Source: JAGBWK01 sp964462445
GTDB lineage: Bacteria; Bacteroidota; Bacteroidia; Bacteroidales; Muribaculaceae
Direction: 5' to 3'
Length of the DNA stretch: 62,448 nt
Assembly: GCA_964462445.1 (NCBI GenBank)
Contig: CAYWXG010000008.1
Coordinates: 1-62,448 of the forward strand
How positions within the stretch are numbered: position 1 is the first letter of the stretch; the number at the start of each line of letters is the position of its first letter. Shown here in pieces: positions 51,001 to 57,906 of this stretch. The position numbers and the translations under genes are program-made. A model generated the notes under the pieces. That model had not been told where the DNA came from, did no database searches, and was given only the letters and a program-made list of their open reading frames with translations.

Positions 51001-51316
51001 CTACTCCGACCGGTCCATCTTCATCATCTACTTTAATAGCTCGTGTCTGGTAGCTCAATCCGACCGGCAGTGACATATCTCCACTTTTTAGTGTATATAG
51101 TGGCATTGATATTGAGGCTTGCCCGGTAGAATGGTTTACGCTATGTTCCAAATGTCGACACAATGATGCTGCCTCTACCGATGGCAATGATACTGCTTCC
51201 CCTCCGGTATGTGGCACACGAAATGTTGCATCTTCTTCAGCATGACAGTTGATGCTTACCATAATCGAAATGGCAAGCATTGGTATTAGATGCCGATTTG
51301 TATGCAGTTTTCCCAT
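45011..51316 (-). CDS. RHS-repeat protein with variable C-terminal tip
   Basis: A 2101-aa exported protein (signal peptide ends near SINCHA). The N-terminal part (HSVNHSTGQASISMPLYTL, then VGVGWDLQSGG) resembles SpvB-like shells; many YD-type repeats follow (for example YEYDYNGNVTVDRN). The RHS core ends with NPYRYGGKEW, YYDFAARQYDPTTGRFIHPDPL and YLYCAGNPINATDPSG at about residue 1884. The remaining 217 aa form the tip; EDMFHCYQQDN followed by MEYEAKLFA recalls zinc-metalloprotease-like RHS tips without a complete HExxH. Such proteins deliver toxins to rivals. Composition changes sharply at the core/tip border near 45664. Confidence 0.92.
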   Translation of the reverse strand: MGKLHTNRHLIPMLAISIMVSINCHAEEDATFRVPHTGGEAVSLPSVEAASLCRHLEHSVNHSTGQASISMPLYTLKSGDMSLPVGLSYQTRAIKVDDEDGPVGVGWDLQSGGIVSRRIVGRPDEMSGTQICTGTPTLEYLTGLDYYSIDGDYDRYNYQAGDYTGTFIIVEGEIIQLPDTDVKIVRSDDNTFRITVPDGTEYVYDITENVSYSYVPIELDSKPGSPNYNNAICSWRLSRIINPSRTDSIMLEYVDLPTRVRYTSSKVSSLSSNNLDSEYIHISYGSGLRGTTQHLYTYENRHALHRITSRAGTINFIDADEEPVKGFTVNTPIGTEVRRVSFAYTTYRSLVKEEIALLSDVTITSGGTTIDSAEFEYNTPGLYMGNRDIFGYNNYQAGKTYNCESILTAKIPEDTTDVFEPVVPEDGPIISPGNNGDSISSTERARVVISDERLPYFDALQSKTLKSVATHSGARTEFEYESNETDQHFVIDGTEYALAPGLRIKRERVTDANTGSVRVKEYTYSGGKSTIDFSKISYGAFIGLSGNRSVVMPFLSMCYTTGAVMLASSRMPGATMENAAVYYSNVRETITGTGLEAPIITDYQFDLTDVESPFVTAGKPGGIPPEQENDERICGTHLTVMAHPQFSQAYTILLSPHKVGGYFKEKFVEKAQLQSKTEWVTDASGTPVRKFRTTEYSYFKNNEEERTVGYYCDPIVRTVKDNSSSDTADDFRSIEDFNYFPVKIASCKSWCDSVKVTEYDVNGNSRTVITAYEYLERTPMSRIGRGDIIELDSTLIGGGEIIPPLANCYHLVSKITKTCGGDSYSTEYTYSANSLDETLSTEALRGRISMPVSEKFRHGEFMMEKRYHYKDFGTVKENVHLSSVVCAVDGNMPTDSISMPQYDIYGNPLEMIDFSGLKRKYVWGGNGTYMQQSSIDGNLATQYEYRPLVGYSKITTPSGTASDYAYTSGRLTSQSIAGENVATYSYSQYGDNQVNKIVVSHPGVNGGAVSQVSRYDAFGNQLLSGIGGGMSGTSIVNIIEYDIFGRKLKEYFPISAEGVDENIETLAQTASTAYSGDSQPFVKTAYNRGADTRERSITLGGSEFASHPMQFNYRFNTETGDINSCRRYRISGNTLHLDGNYTAGTLEIRVSTDGDGRKVMQFTDFSGKTILTRAVSDEGNADTYSVYDDAGNLVLVLPPLATESLSAVGVSYDISTNDALLSYADYYRYDERQLLVEQRMGGTEPIYYHHDKAGRVIFTQDGEQRARGVMGFAINDIYGRIALEGETLATPQLTAQVKNMLPYALRRETLAGRHAGYGVSIGLFNSVVNKAYYYDDYSVLTEEVFSQLNERLSTSPLTIKRGNNKGLLTATLTRVTTPADYDGSITPTTSNSLYTASVYGYDNRERVAESVGVDYNGVTIVERTSYSGADLPLVERIERTDTAGVVTTVLHQYLYDNLDRKISVTTTVDGEEIARTATTYDDKGRVATTTMSDVRSDNTNALNYGYLVNGRVKSISTSNGKFEMTLGFASGMYPSYSGNVSSISWRGGDGVNRIYNYRYDKLNRLISAEYYEANRASRSDISYMGSPDYDTSYSYDLQGNVKTISRKGMTGLTPGANNKIVSYGNTDNLTLSYTGNRLKSVTDASSRIYYTGATDFDDAADYDTEYEYDYNGNVTVDRNRKIVGAVYNSLNQPMRIEMEDGAEIENMYDAEGTLRQRKHIGSDDTEIAVTDYSGVWEFKNGALSRINIPGGYIQGDSVYFYIADQQGNIRQVWNASTGQTVQDNHYYPYGAMFGESAAVEYVNAMAGINNIASINAEVSANPYRYGGKEWLMQEGLNYYDFAARQYDPTTGRFIHPDPLNGKYPHLSSYLYCAGNPINATDPSGMKFVIDGLCPEDRAKFEAMIDSWREKSKELYKLYQLIDDSDIVFKVQYLDSPDESLSSQMGEGWEDVPVYISDKTNDGSWTFNIVESNGPTKFNIAEDMFHCYQQDNITEYVGSHNMEYEAKLFALMAIFNNGGGASSAFYFEPNLNYVGVYNLDNSISNIRENLNNPTFKYLYFYNSNVFAEYNRANNIGNENYKIRTDRNSPPISLLKLYNSIKE

Positions 51317-51364
51317 GCTGAAATATATCCTGTTTCTCTTCGAAGATGTTTTTTGATACTGCTA

Positions 51365-52372
51365 TCACTCTAAATATATCTTTTCAGAGATGCTTTTGTC
51401 AGTGTATTGTTTGGTAATGATATACCATCCCGACGGCAATCCATAATCTGCAACCTCTTCAGAATTGAATTTACGTAGAACTTTGCCTGAAATATCGCTT
51501 ATTGTGATATATTGGAACTCTGATTGAAAGTCGATTTTATGAATGTTTTTGGGTGCGTTATCCTTTTGTTGCTGTGTGGAACCTACGGATAATGTTGCAA
51601 TCTCTTTGTTGTTATTCCATCCGGTGTATTTAATCCATTCTATGATTGGCGAAGGGATGTCGGCGACAATCCACCGTGTGTTTGTATATGTCGCTTTGGT
51701 GCTTTCTCCGTTTTTGTCGGGTAGAAAGAATTCGTAATATGAAATATAAATTTCAGCATTTTTTATTGAGTCCCCTTCCGATAGAATAATATCACCGCCG
51801 TTTTTGACAATACTTGATGCAAAAATTTCATGGCGTTGGCGTTCTTCGTTTGCTTGCGATATTGTGATTGTATCGATGTAAGTAATCTTTTCGAAAGTGG
51901 GCTGATGTGGCGTCGGATATATTAGTCCGTTTGCAAAATTGATAGAATAGGACCTCGATGAAATATCTTTTAGTCGAGTTTGCGTCGGTGTATTATAAAA
52001 ACTCTCCACCTCCTTACCGTTATTACGCTCTATAATAGAGTCACCATAAGTTCGGTAATCATATCGCATTCTTTCCCCTGCGTAATTTCTTGAGAAGTCA
52101 AGTGTGAGTTGCCGACAATCTTGCTCCAACCAAAAATCGCTATTCACGGCATATCCCACTTTGGGAATCATTTCATTTAAACTTTCCGTAACTTCAACCC
52201 TCTCCTCGAAATATGGGTTGCTTTCTTTAGCCACAATGCCGAAATTAAACATGAACATGCAACAGATTGCTATAACTCCTCTAAGCCAAGGCCTTAAGTT
52301 GGCGAGAGTACAAAATTCTGTTGCGATATGCCCCTTGCCGGAGGAAGTTATTATGTTAGGTTTATTATACAT
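51365..52372 (-). CDS. secreted protein with T9SS-type sorting tail
   Basis: A 335-aa protein. A hydrophobic stretch (VIAICCMFMFNFGIVA) after a long N-terminus could be the export signal; starting at a later ATG near MFMFNFG would shorten it too far, so I keep 52372. The body contains repeated beta segments without recognised domain. The last 65 residues (YITISDISGKVLRKFN, then YGLPSGWYIITKQYTDKSISEKIYL) match the Por-secretion-tail (T9SS type A) domain. It lies 48 bp upstream of the RHS gene and shares its transcript; it may help deliver or anchor the RHS protein. Confidence 0.75.
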   Translation of the reverse strand: MYNKPNIITSSGKGHIATEFCTLANLRPWLRGVIAICCMFMFNFGIVAKESNPYFEERVEVTESLNEMIPKVGYAVNSDFWLEQDCRQLTLDFSRNYAGERMRYDYRTYGDSIIERNNGKEVESFYNTPTQTRLKDISSRSYSINFANGLIYPTPHQPTFEKITYIDTITISQANEERQRHEIFASSIVKNGGDIILSEGDSIKNAEIYISYYEFFLPDKNGESTKATYTNTRWIVADIPSPIIEWIKYTGWNNNKEIATLSVGSTQQQKDNAPKNIHKIDFQSEFQYITISDISGKVLRKFNSEEVADYGLPSGWYIITKQYTDKSISEKIYLE

Positions 52373-52408
52373 TGCGGAGAGCGGATTGAGAATTAATGAC
52401 CTCTTTTA

Positions 52409-52416
52409 CAAACGTA
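52409..52416 (-). promoter_or_regulatory. -7 promoter box of the RHS operon
   Basis: Minus-strand TACGTTTG, 36 bp before ATG 52372. Confidence 0.6.
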
Positions 52417-52495
52417 TAAAATTCTCATCTAATATGCAAATGTTATGGCAAATTTGTTGCTTTTTTGACAATATCCTCGTTCGCAGTGAAATAAT

Positions 52496-52522
52496 GAAGT
52501 AAACTTCATATTTTTCGCTCGC
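52496..52522 (-). repeat. inverted copy of the 85-bp repeat start
   Basis: On the minus strand these 27 bp equal the first 27 bp of the second and third units of the array at 43565-43771 (GCGAGCGAAAAATATGAAG onwards) and include GAAGTTTACTTC; similarity fades after that. It lies on the far side of the RHS operon in opposite orientation. Confidence 0.8.
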
Positions 52523-52529
52523 TTATTCG

Positions 52530-52563
52530 TATATTTGTGGGGGTGGTCTGACTTTTGGTCAGA
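52530..52563 (+). promoter_or_regulatory. glnA: glnA promoter and leader hairpin
   Basis: TATATTTG at 52530-52537 is the -7 box. The new leader then contains TCTGAC/GTCAGA (52547-52563), a 6-bp stem near the expected 5' end, which may stabilise or regulate the message. Confidence 0.6.
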
Positions 52564-52608
52564 AATATAAGTCAAGAGCAGGAAACTTAAAAATTTAAAT
52601 ATATATAT

Positions 52609-54111
52609 ATGAACAAAGAACTTGAAATGATTCCTAACAAGCTCGTTGCTTTCTTGGGCAAACCTTGTAAGGAGTTTACAAAGGCGGATATAATTCGCTT
52701 CATTCAGGAGAACGGAGTGCGCATGGTCAATTTTATGTACCCTGCCGGCGACGGGCGATTGAAAACGCTCAATTTCGTGATCAACAACATGGCTTATCTT
52801 GATGCTATCCTCACTTGTGGAGAGCGCGTGGATGGTAGCAGCTTATTCCCATTTATCGAAGCAGGAAGTAGCGACCTTTATGTATTGCCACGTTTCAGCA
52901 CCGCTTTTGTCGACCCGTTTGCTGAAATCCCAACACTCTCGATGCTATGTTCTTATTTTAATAAAGATGGCGAACCGTTGGAAAGCTCACCGGAGAACAC
53001 ATTGCGCAAAGCATGCCGCGCATTCAACAATGTCACCGGAATGGAGTTTCAAGCGATGGGCGAACTTGAATACTATGTGATAGCTCCCGACACTGAGATG
53101 TTCCCGGCAACTGACCAGAAGGGTTATCATGAGTCGGCCCCCTACGCTAAGTTTAACGAATTCCGCACAAAGTGTATGGCGTATATAGCACAGGCCGGCG
53201 GACAAATCAAATACGGACATTCGGAAGTGGGTAATTTCACTATCGACGGCAAGATATATGAACAGAACGAGATAGAATTCCTCCCGGTAAATGCAGAAGA
53301 TGCAGCCGACCAACTAATGATAGCGAAGTGGATAATCCGCAACCTTGCCTATCAGTTGGGCTATGACATTACGTTTGCTCCCAAGATTACAGCCGGCAAG
53401 GCCGGTTCGGGATTGCATGTTCACATGCGTATCGTGAAAGATGGGCAGAATCAGATGCTTGATGGTGGAGTCCTCTCCGCTACTGCACGTCGGGCCATTG
53501 CCGGCATGATGCAATTAGCACCGTCAATCACAGCGTTTGGCAACACAAATCCCACATCATATTTCCGTCTTGTGCCACATCAAGAAGCGCCTACAAATAT
53601 TTGCTGGGGCGACCGCAACCGTTCGGTACTCGTGCGAGTGCCACTCGGATGGACTGCAAAGAGCGACATGTGTAAGATTGCCAATCCGCTTGAGGCAGAA
53701 AGCAACTATGACACAACGCAGAAACAGACTGTGGAGATGCGTTCTCCCGACGGCTCTGCCGATATCTACCAACTTATTGCAGGATTGGCTGTAGCGTGCC
53801 GCCATGGTTTTGAACTCGACAATGCTCTTGAAATCGCAGAGAAGACATATGTCAATGTCAATATCCACCAAAAAGAGAATGCCGACAAACTCAACTCGCT
53901 TGCTTGCTTGCCCGATAGTTGTGAGGCTTCTGCCGACTGTATTGAAAAGCAACGTGCAGTTTTTGAACAGTATAATGTGTTCAGTCCTGCAATGATTGAT
54001 GGTATCGTTAAGAAACTTCGTTCATACGGCGATCGCACTCTACGTGCCGATATCAATGGCAATCAGGAGGAGATGCTTAAACTTGTGAACAAATATTTCC
54101 ACTGTGGATAA
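52609..54111 (+). CDS. glnA: glutamine synthetase, GSI-like
   Basis: A 500-aa enzyme that makes glutamine from glutamate, ammonia and ATP. Signatures are MYPAGDGRLKTLNF near the N-terminus, GSSLFPFIEAGSSD, MGELEYYVI for metal binding, KITAGKAGSGLHVHM for ATP and NRSVLVRVPLG. The length fits type I enzymes rather than the 700-aa GlnN type also found in Bacteroides. Single-gene transcript with its own promoter and terminator. Confidence 0.95.
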   Translation: MNKELEMIPNKLVAFLGKPCKEFTKADIIRFIQENGVRMVNFMYPAGDGRLKTLNFVINNMAYLDAILTCGERVDGSSLFPFIEAGSSDLYVLPRFSTAFVDPFAEIPTLSMLCSYFNKDGEPLESSPENTLRKACRAFNNVTGMEFQAMGELEYYVIAPDTEMFPATDQKGYHESAPYAKFNEFRTKCMAYIAQAGGQIKYGHSEVGNFTIDGKIYEQNEIEFLPVNAEDAADQLMIAKWIIRNLAYQLGYDITFAPKITAGKAGSGLHVHMRIVKDGQNQMLDGGVLSATARRAIAGMMQLAPSITAFGNTNPTSYFRLVPHQEAPTNICWGDRNRSVLVRVPLGWTAKSDMCKIANPLEAESNYDTTQKQTVEMRSPDGSADIYQLIAGLAVACRHGFELDNALEIAEKTYVNVNIHQKENADKLNSLACLPDSCEASADCIEKQRAVFEQYNVFSPAMIDGIVKKLRSYGDRTLRADINGNQEEMLKLVNKYFHCG

Positions 54112-54135
54112 AGATTAATAACTCCGCAATAATAG

Positions 54136-54176
54136 AAGCATCCGCAAAGTCAAAGGCTAAGCGGATGCTTTTATTT
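54136..54176. terminator. terminator between glnA and the beta-helix lipoprotein
   Basis: AAGCATCCGC pairs with GCGGATGCTT across 15 nt, followed by TTATTT. It serves the convergent genes. Confidence 0.75.
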
Positions 54177-54197
54177 GGTGTAAAAAGTTGTACGAGG

Positions 54198-55625
54198 TTA
54201 CTCTTCGGCAGGGGGAGCAACGAAGGTATATGCCCCTAAGTCGGCAGGAGTGGCTACGTTGATGCCATAGCGGTCGGCGGAAAATTCGTAATTATCGTAA
54301 GCCGGGTCGGCGGCACCAATCGCCGGAGATTCCGGTTGGAGGCGATAGTCGAATAGGTATTCGTTGCGCACGGTGTAGTAAAGCGGGTCGGCATCCCACA
54401 GGCAATTGATGAAATTGTCGTCGTCGGTGCCTTCGCTTTTCAACAAACAGCGATGCAAGGTGACATTGGTGCCGGTTAAATCGCCATGCGATAACTCAGT
54501 GCCGTTGCCATAGATGATAGTGTTGGTGAAGTCGGCGGCAATGAATGGTAGCGAACCGCTTTCTTCGTCAATCATGTCGGGGTTGAGGTGGGCTAACTGT
54601 ATGGCCGGTCCACCCAGCACGGTGAATAGATAATAGTTGGCGATAGTGCAATGGTTAAAGATATGATTTCCGCCGGTCAGACGGACAATTCCTTGCGATG
54701 CATCGGTCAATTCGCAACCAATAGCTTTAACGTTGGCATGATAGGCATCAATGATATAATTGGTAGTGTTGCGAATCTGGCAATTGTAGAGCGAGATAGC
54801 GGGAGCATTATCCGATTCGATATGAGCCAAAGTCAAGCCGTCGGAACTGTTGCGAATAGATGTGTGGGAGAATTGATTGTTGCGCGACTCAGAGGTGAAA
54901 TAAATTCCTCCCCATTGTCCCGACATCAGTTCGTATGGTATTGTGGAGGCGACATTTCCGGTGCGATGCCCTATGATTTCAACTTGATTGTCGGCAGTTC
55001 CTTGAGTTATCATAGTGCCATCAATTTTAAATGCTGCTTCATCTTTCATTCTGACTCTTGTGCCTGCTTCAAGTGTTAATGTGACCCCCGGAGCTACTCT
55101 GACGGTGTCGGAAATAAGATAAGGTTTGCCGGCTTTCCATGTGGTGTTGGCGGTAATTCTGATGCCATCATATCTGATAGCATCTTGCCCTTGAATGTTG
55201 AGCACGACGGTTGATGTTGAGCCGTTGGTTATGAAATCCAAGTGGCGGTCGATGTTATTCAAATCGGCGGACCCGTTTTCGGGTAGAGTGGCTTCAACAA
55301 ATATGAAAATGGAGTCGTTGGGACGAATCTCTACATTGTTGAAAGTTTTGCCGGAGAACCCGTCGACGTTGAGTCGGAACAATCCGTCGTTGTCATCGCG
55401 AAGAGAGATATTGCTTATACTCAATATTTTGTCGTGGTGATTATAGACGGTAAATCGATGAGTTGGCGAGCCTTCGAGAGTGTATATTTCTCCCATTTTA
55501 AGGGTGTCGACAGAAAACGCGGGTTGATGGGAGGGGGAAGTAGTGATGCCATCTTCGATGCATGAACACAACATTGCTGAGAAGATAGCCGTTAATGCAA
55601 TTAGGTATATTGAAAAATGTTTCAT
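54198..55625 (-). CDS. beta-helix-type surface lipoprotein
   Basis: A 475-aa lipoprotein (lipobox ending LCSC, then IEDGITTSP). Residues about 35-160 look like an Ig-like beta domain. The rest has the spacing of a right-handed parallel beta-helix: VRVAPGVTLTLEAGTRVRM, FKIDGTMITQGTADNQVEIIGH, SLYNCQIRNTTNYIIDA and VTLHRCLLKSEG. This layout is common in Bacteroidota surface proteins that bind or present ligands. Catalytic residues of a lyase are not evident. It stands alone. Confidence 0.8.
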   Translation of the reverse strand: MKHFSIYLIALTAIFSAMLCSCIEDGITTSPSHQPAFSVDTLKMGEIYTLEGSPTHRFTVYNHHDKILSISNISLRDDNDGLFRLNVDGFSGKTFNNVEIRPNDSIFIFVEATLPENGSADLNNIDRHLDFITNGSTSTVVLNIQGQDAIRYDGIRITANTTWKAGKPYLISDTVRVAPGVTLTLEAGTRVRMKDEAAFKIDGTMITQGTADNQVEIIGHRTGNVASTIPYELMSGQWGGIYFTSESRNNQFSHTSIRNSSDGLTLAHIESDNAPAISLYNCQIRNTTNYIIDAYHANVKAIGCELTDASQGIVRLTGGNHIFNHCTIANYYLFTVLGGPAIQLAHLNPDMIDEESGSLPFIAADFTNTIIYGNGTELSHGDLTGTNVTLHRCLLKSEGTDDDNFINCLWDADPLYYTVRNEYLFDYRLQPESPAIGAADPAYDNYEFSADRYGINVATPADLGAYTFVAPPAEE

Positions 55626-55695
55626 TTCTTCTTAAATAAATATACTACAATAACGAAAAGTGAAGGGAAATATTGCTGAGTAGCAATAAAATCGT

Positions 55696-55703
55696 TACCT
55701 TTG
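55696..55703 (+). promoter_or_regulatory. -7 promoter box of the queuosine-transporter operon
   Basis: TACCTTTG, 54 bp before ATG 55758. It overlaps the first ATG of the longer open frame (55701) and so rules that start out. Confidence 0.7.
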
Positions 55704-55707
55704 CAGT

Positions 55708-55753
55708 CCCATTTTATGGGAAAGAGTGCTTGCTACCTCGTTAAAAACAAGAT
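55708..55753 (+). promoter_or_regulatory. probable preQ1-I riboswitch
   Basis: The leader of the queuosine-precursor transporter gene contains GAG (55724-55726), a 10-nt loop TGCTTGCTAC, CTC (55737-55739) and an A-rich stretch ending in CAAG (55748-55751). CTTG inside the loop (55729-55732) pairs with that CAAG, giving the H-type pseudoknot of class I preQ1 aptamers, and GCTAC is the conserved ligand-pocket word as in the Bacillus example. The CAAG lies 6 nt before the ATG, where it could gate initiation. The P1 stem is only 3 bp, the weak point of this call. A small hairpin (CCCATTTTATGGG) precedes it. Confidence 0.55.
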
Positions 55754-55757
55754 AATT

Positions 55758-56402
55758 ATGAAACAAATAGCCAATCGCCAAGTTTCGGCGCTTTATCTAC
55801 TGCTTGTCTTAGCCTTTTGTATATGCTTGATTGTTGCTAATCTTGTAGAAATTAAGACAATAGACCTCGGACCATTGACAATAACTGCCGGGGTGATTAT
55901 TTTTCCCTTATCATATATTATAAATGATTGTGTGGTTGAAATCTATGGACTTCGACGCGCAAAGTTTATGATATGGCTCGGATTGGCATCAAGCCTGTTT
56001 GTGACGCTGATATTGCAATTGTCGATAGTTCTTCCCGGCTCGGCAGAATGGACTTCACAGGGGGCAATGGAGGAGATATATGGAAATGTGCCACGAATGG
56101 TGGCAGCCAGTTTCCTCGCATTTATTTGTGGCTCGATGGTCAATGCCTATACAATGGCGCGAATGAAGCGTTCGGGAAATAGTGCGCGCCAATTCTCTTT
56201 GCGCGCAATTTTGTCGACAATCTATGGAGAGAGTGTTGATTCATTGATATTCTTCCCCATAGCTTTTGCAGGAATTTTGTCGTGGAGTACGATAGTGTCG
56301 TTGATGATAACCCAAGTTGTCATAAAGACTGCATACGAGATTTTAATACTCCCGGTGACGATAATGGCAGTGCGCAGATTGCGCAAGGTGGAGAAATCAT
56401 AA
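55758..56402 (+). CDS. yhhQ: queuosine precursor transporter, YhhQ family
   Basis: A 214-aa inner-membrane protein with about six hydrophobic segments, of the VUT/YhhQ family that imports preQ0 or preQ1 for tRNA modification. Typical segments are ITAGVIIFPLSYIINDCVVEIYG and AILSTIYGESVDSLIFFPIAF. I start at 55758 (MKQIANRQVSALYLL) because the promoter box lies on the upstream ATG. The riboswitch candidate in its leader supports the substrate. A HAD hydrolase gene follows 5 bp later. Confidence 0.92.
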   Translation: MKQIANRQVSALYLLLVLAFCICLIVANLVEIKTIDLGPLTITAGVIIFPLSYIINDCVVEIYGLRRAKFMIWLGLASSLFVTLILQLSIVLPGSAEWTSQGAMEEIYGNVPRMVAASFLAFICGSMVNAYTMARMKRSGNSARQFSLRAILSTIYGESVDSLIFFPIAFAGILSWSTIVSLMITQVVIKTAYEILILPVTIMAVRRLRKVEKS

Positions 56403-56407
56403 GCAGA

Positions 56408-57175
56408 ATGAGTGAGGAAAATTTAAATATAAAACAGAACGCCGGCGCTGAGAATTGCGCGCCGGAGGGTGTGGAGTGGGTGTGGTTTGACCTTGATGAT
56501 ACTGTATATGATTTTGCGGCATCGTCGTTGATATCTTTGAAAAAGGTGTATGTCAAATATGATCTTGGACGGTTTTTCCTCGATGAGCAGCAATGGATAG
56601 ATGTATACCACAAGCATAATGCAGCACTGTGGGGTCTATATAACAAGGCTCAAATTACTCAGCAAAAATTGCGTTTCGACCGATTTTATTTACCATTGCA
56701 AGAAGGAGGAGCCGATGAAGAGGAAAATCTCCGCCTTAATCCTATTCTTGATGTTGATTATCTTGCGATGTTGGGCTCTACGGGACTATTAATAGATGGT
56801 GCGAAGCAATCGTTGGAGCATTTGAAGTCGCGCGGCTATAAGATTGGGATATTGTCAAACGGATTTCGCGGGGTGCAAAATGAGAAGCTACGCACGTCGG
56901 GAATAAGCCATTTGATAGATATGGTGGTGCTGAGCGACGATATCAATATAAATAAACCTGATAGACGCATCTATGATTATGCTCTTGAAAAAGCCGGAGC
57001 GCGAGCAGAAGCGTCGCTGATGATAGGAGACAACCCCTCGACGGATATAGTCGGAGCAATAAAAGCCGGGTGGAAAGCAATTTTATATTCCCCTACATGT
57101 GCCGAAGATAAAATGGAGATTGAAGGGGAGGAAATCGAGGTGATAAATCATCTTGAAAAGTTGCTAAAATGGTAA
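56408..57175 (+). CDS. HAD-family hydrolase, YjjG-like nucleotidase
   Basis: A 255-aa HAD phosphatase. Nucleophile motif WFDLDDTVYDF, motif 2 IGILSNGFRGVQNEKL and motif 4 LMIGDNPSTDIVGAIKAGW are all present, with the helical cap between motifs 1 and 2 as in YjjG-type pyrimidine nucleotidases. The frame is open from 56282, inside yhhQ, but ATG 56408 (MSEENLNIKQNAG) lies 5 bp after the yhhQ stop and gives a normal length. Co-transcribed with yhhQ; a role in nucleotide house-cleaning is likely. Confidence 0.88.
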   Translation: MSEENLNIKQNAGAENCAPEGVEWVWFDLDDTVYDFAASSLISLKKVYVKYDLGRFFLDEQQWIDVYHKHNAALWGLYNKAQITQQKLRFDRFYLPLQEGGADEEENLRLNPILDVDYLAMLGSTGLLIDGAKQSLEHLKSRGYKIGILSNGFRGVQNEKLRTSGISHLIDMVVLSDDININKPDRRIYDYALEKAGARAEASLMIGDNPSTDIVGAIKAGWKAILYSPTCAEDKMEIEGEEIEVINHLEKLLKW

Positions 57176-57326
57176 AAGATTGAAGATTATTAAAAAAAAT
57201 ATAGATTTAAAATTGCATACAATCAAAAAAAATGCGATATTTGCATCTGCAAAATGGCAAAACGCCGATTTTTGCAACTAAATAATTGTAAATAAATATA
57301 TTAACTTATAATTAAAAATACGTAAC

Positions 57327-57599
57327 ATGACTAAAGCAGACATCGTTAACGAAATCGCAAAACGTACCGGTCTCGAAAAAGCAACAGTGCTTGCAACCAT
57401 CGAAAACTTCATGGACGTAGTGAAAGATTCACTTGCTAATGGTGAGAATGTATATCTCCGTGGTTTCGGTAGCTTCATCATCAAGAAGCGTTCAGAAAAA
57501 ACAGCACGCAACATCTCAAAGAACACAACAATCATCATTCCGGAACACAATATCCCCGCTTTCAAGCCGGCAAAAGTGTTCATGGAAGAAGTGAAATAA
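57327..57599 (+). CDS. HU-family DNA-binding protein
   Basis: A 90-aa nucleoid protein of the HU/IHF family: MTKADIVNEIAKRTGLEKATV for the helical base, VYLRGFGSFIIKKRSEKTARN for the beta arm, and NIPAFKPAKVF at the end. The beta arm carries NTTIIIPEHN. It bends and wraps DNA. The upstream region has a near-consensus GATATTTG box at about 57248-57255. Strong codon bias suggests high expression. Confidence 0.95.
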   Translation: MTKADIVNEIAKRTGLEKATVLATIENFMDVVKDSLANGENVYLRGFGSFIIKKRSEKTARNISKNTTIIIPEHNIPAFKPAKVFMEEVK

Positions 57600-57678
57600 G
57601 ATTAGATAGGGTAGCGCTCCGGCTCTATGCCCTCGGAGAATTGTAAATTTAATTATAAACTTTTTAAACGTTACACCA

Positions 57679-57768
57679 ATGCCCAGCGGTAAAAAAAGAA
57701 AAGGCCACAAGATGGCAACTCACAAACGTAAAAAACGTCTTAGAAAAAATCGTCACAAGAAGAAATAA
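57679..57768 (+). CDS. 29-aa mS38/AURKAIP1-like ribosomal protein
   Basis: A 29-codon gene, MPSGKKRKGHKMATHKRKKR followed by LRKNRHKKK and a stop. It matches the AURKAIP1/COX24 (DUF1713) C-terminal motif, KMxxHKRKKRxRKxRHKKK, known from mitochondrial small-subunit protein mS38 and from tiny bacterial ribosomal proteins. Sixteen of 29 residues are Lys, Arg or His. It lies 79 bp after HU and before RNase G, an order I recall as conserved in Bacteroidota. It probably sits in the 30S subunit core near the decoding site. Confidence 0.88.
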   Translation: MPSGKKRKGHKMATHKRKKRLRKNRHKKK

Positions 57769-57906
57769 TCTGATGACATAACGCTATACAGGACAAACTT
57801 ATATGATATTCCGCCAAGCGGTTATTGTCAATAAGTTTGTTCTTGCGTTTTTATTACACAGTAATAAGCGCCGCGACAAGTTCCGGCAGCTAAAAGAAAT
57901 TAACCA

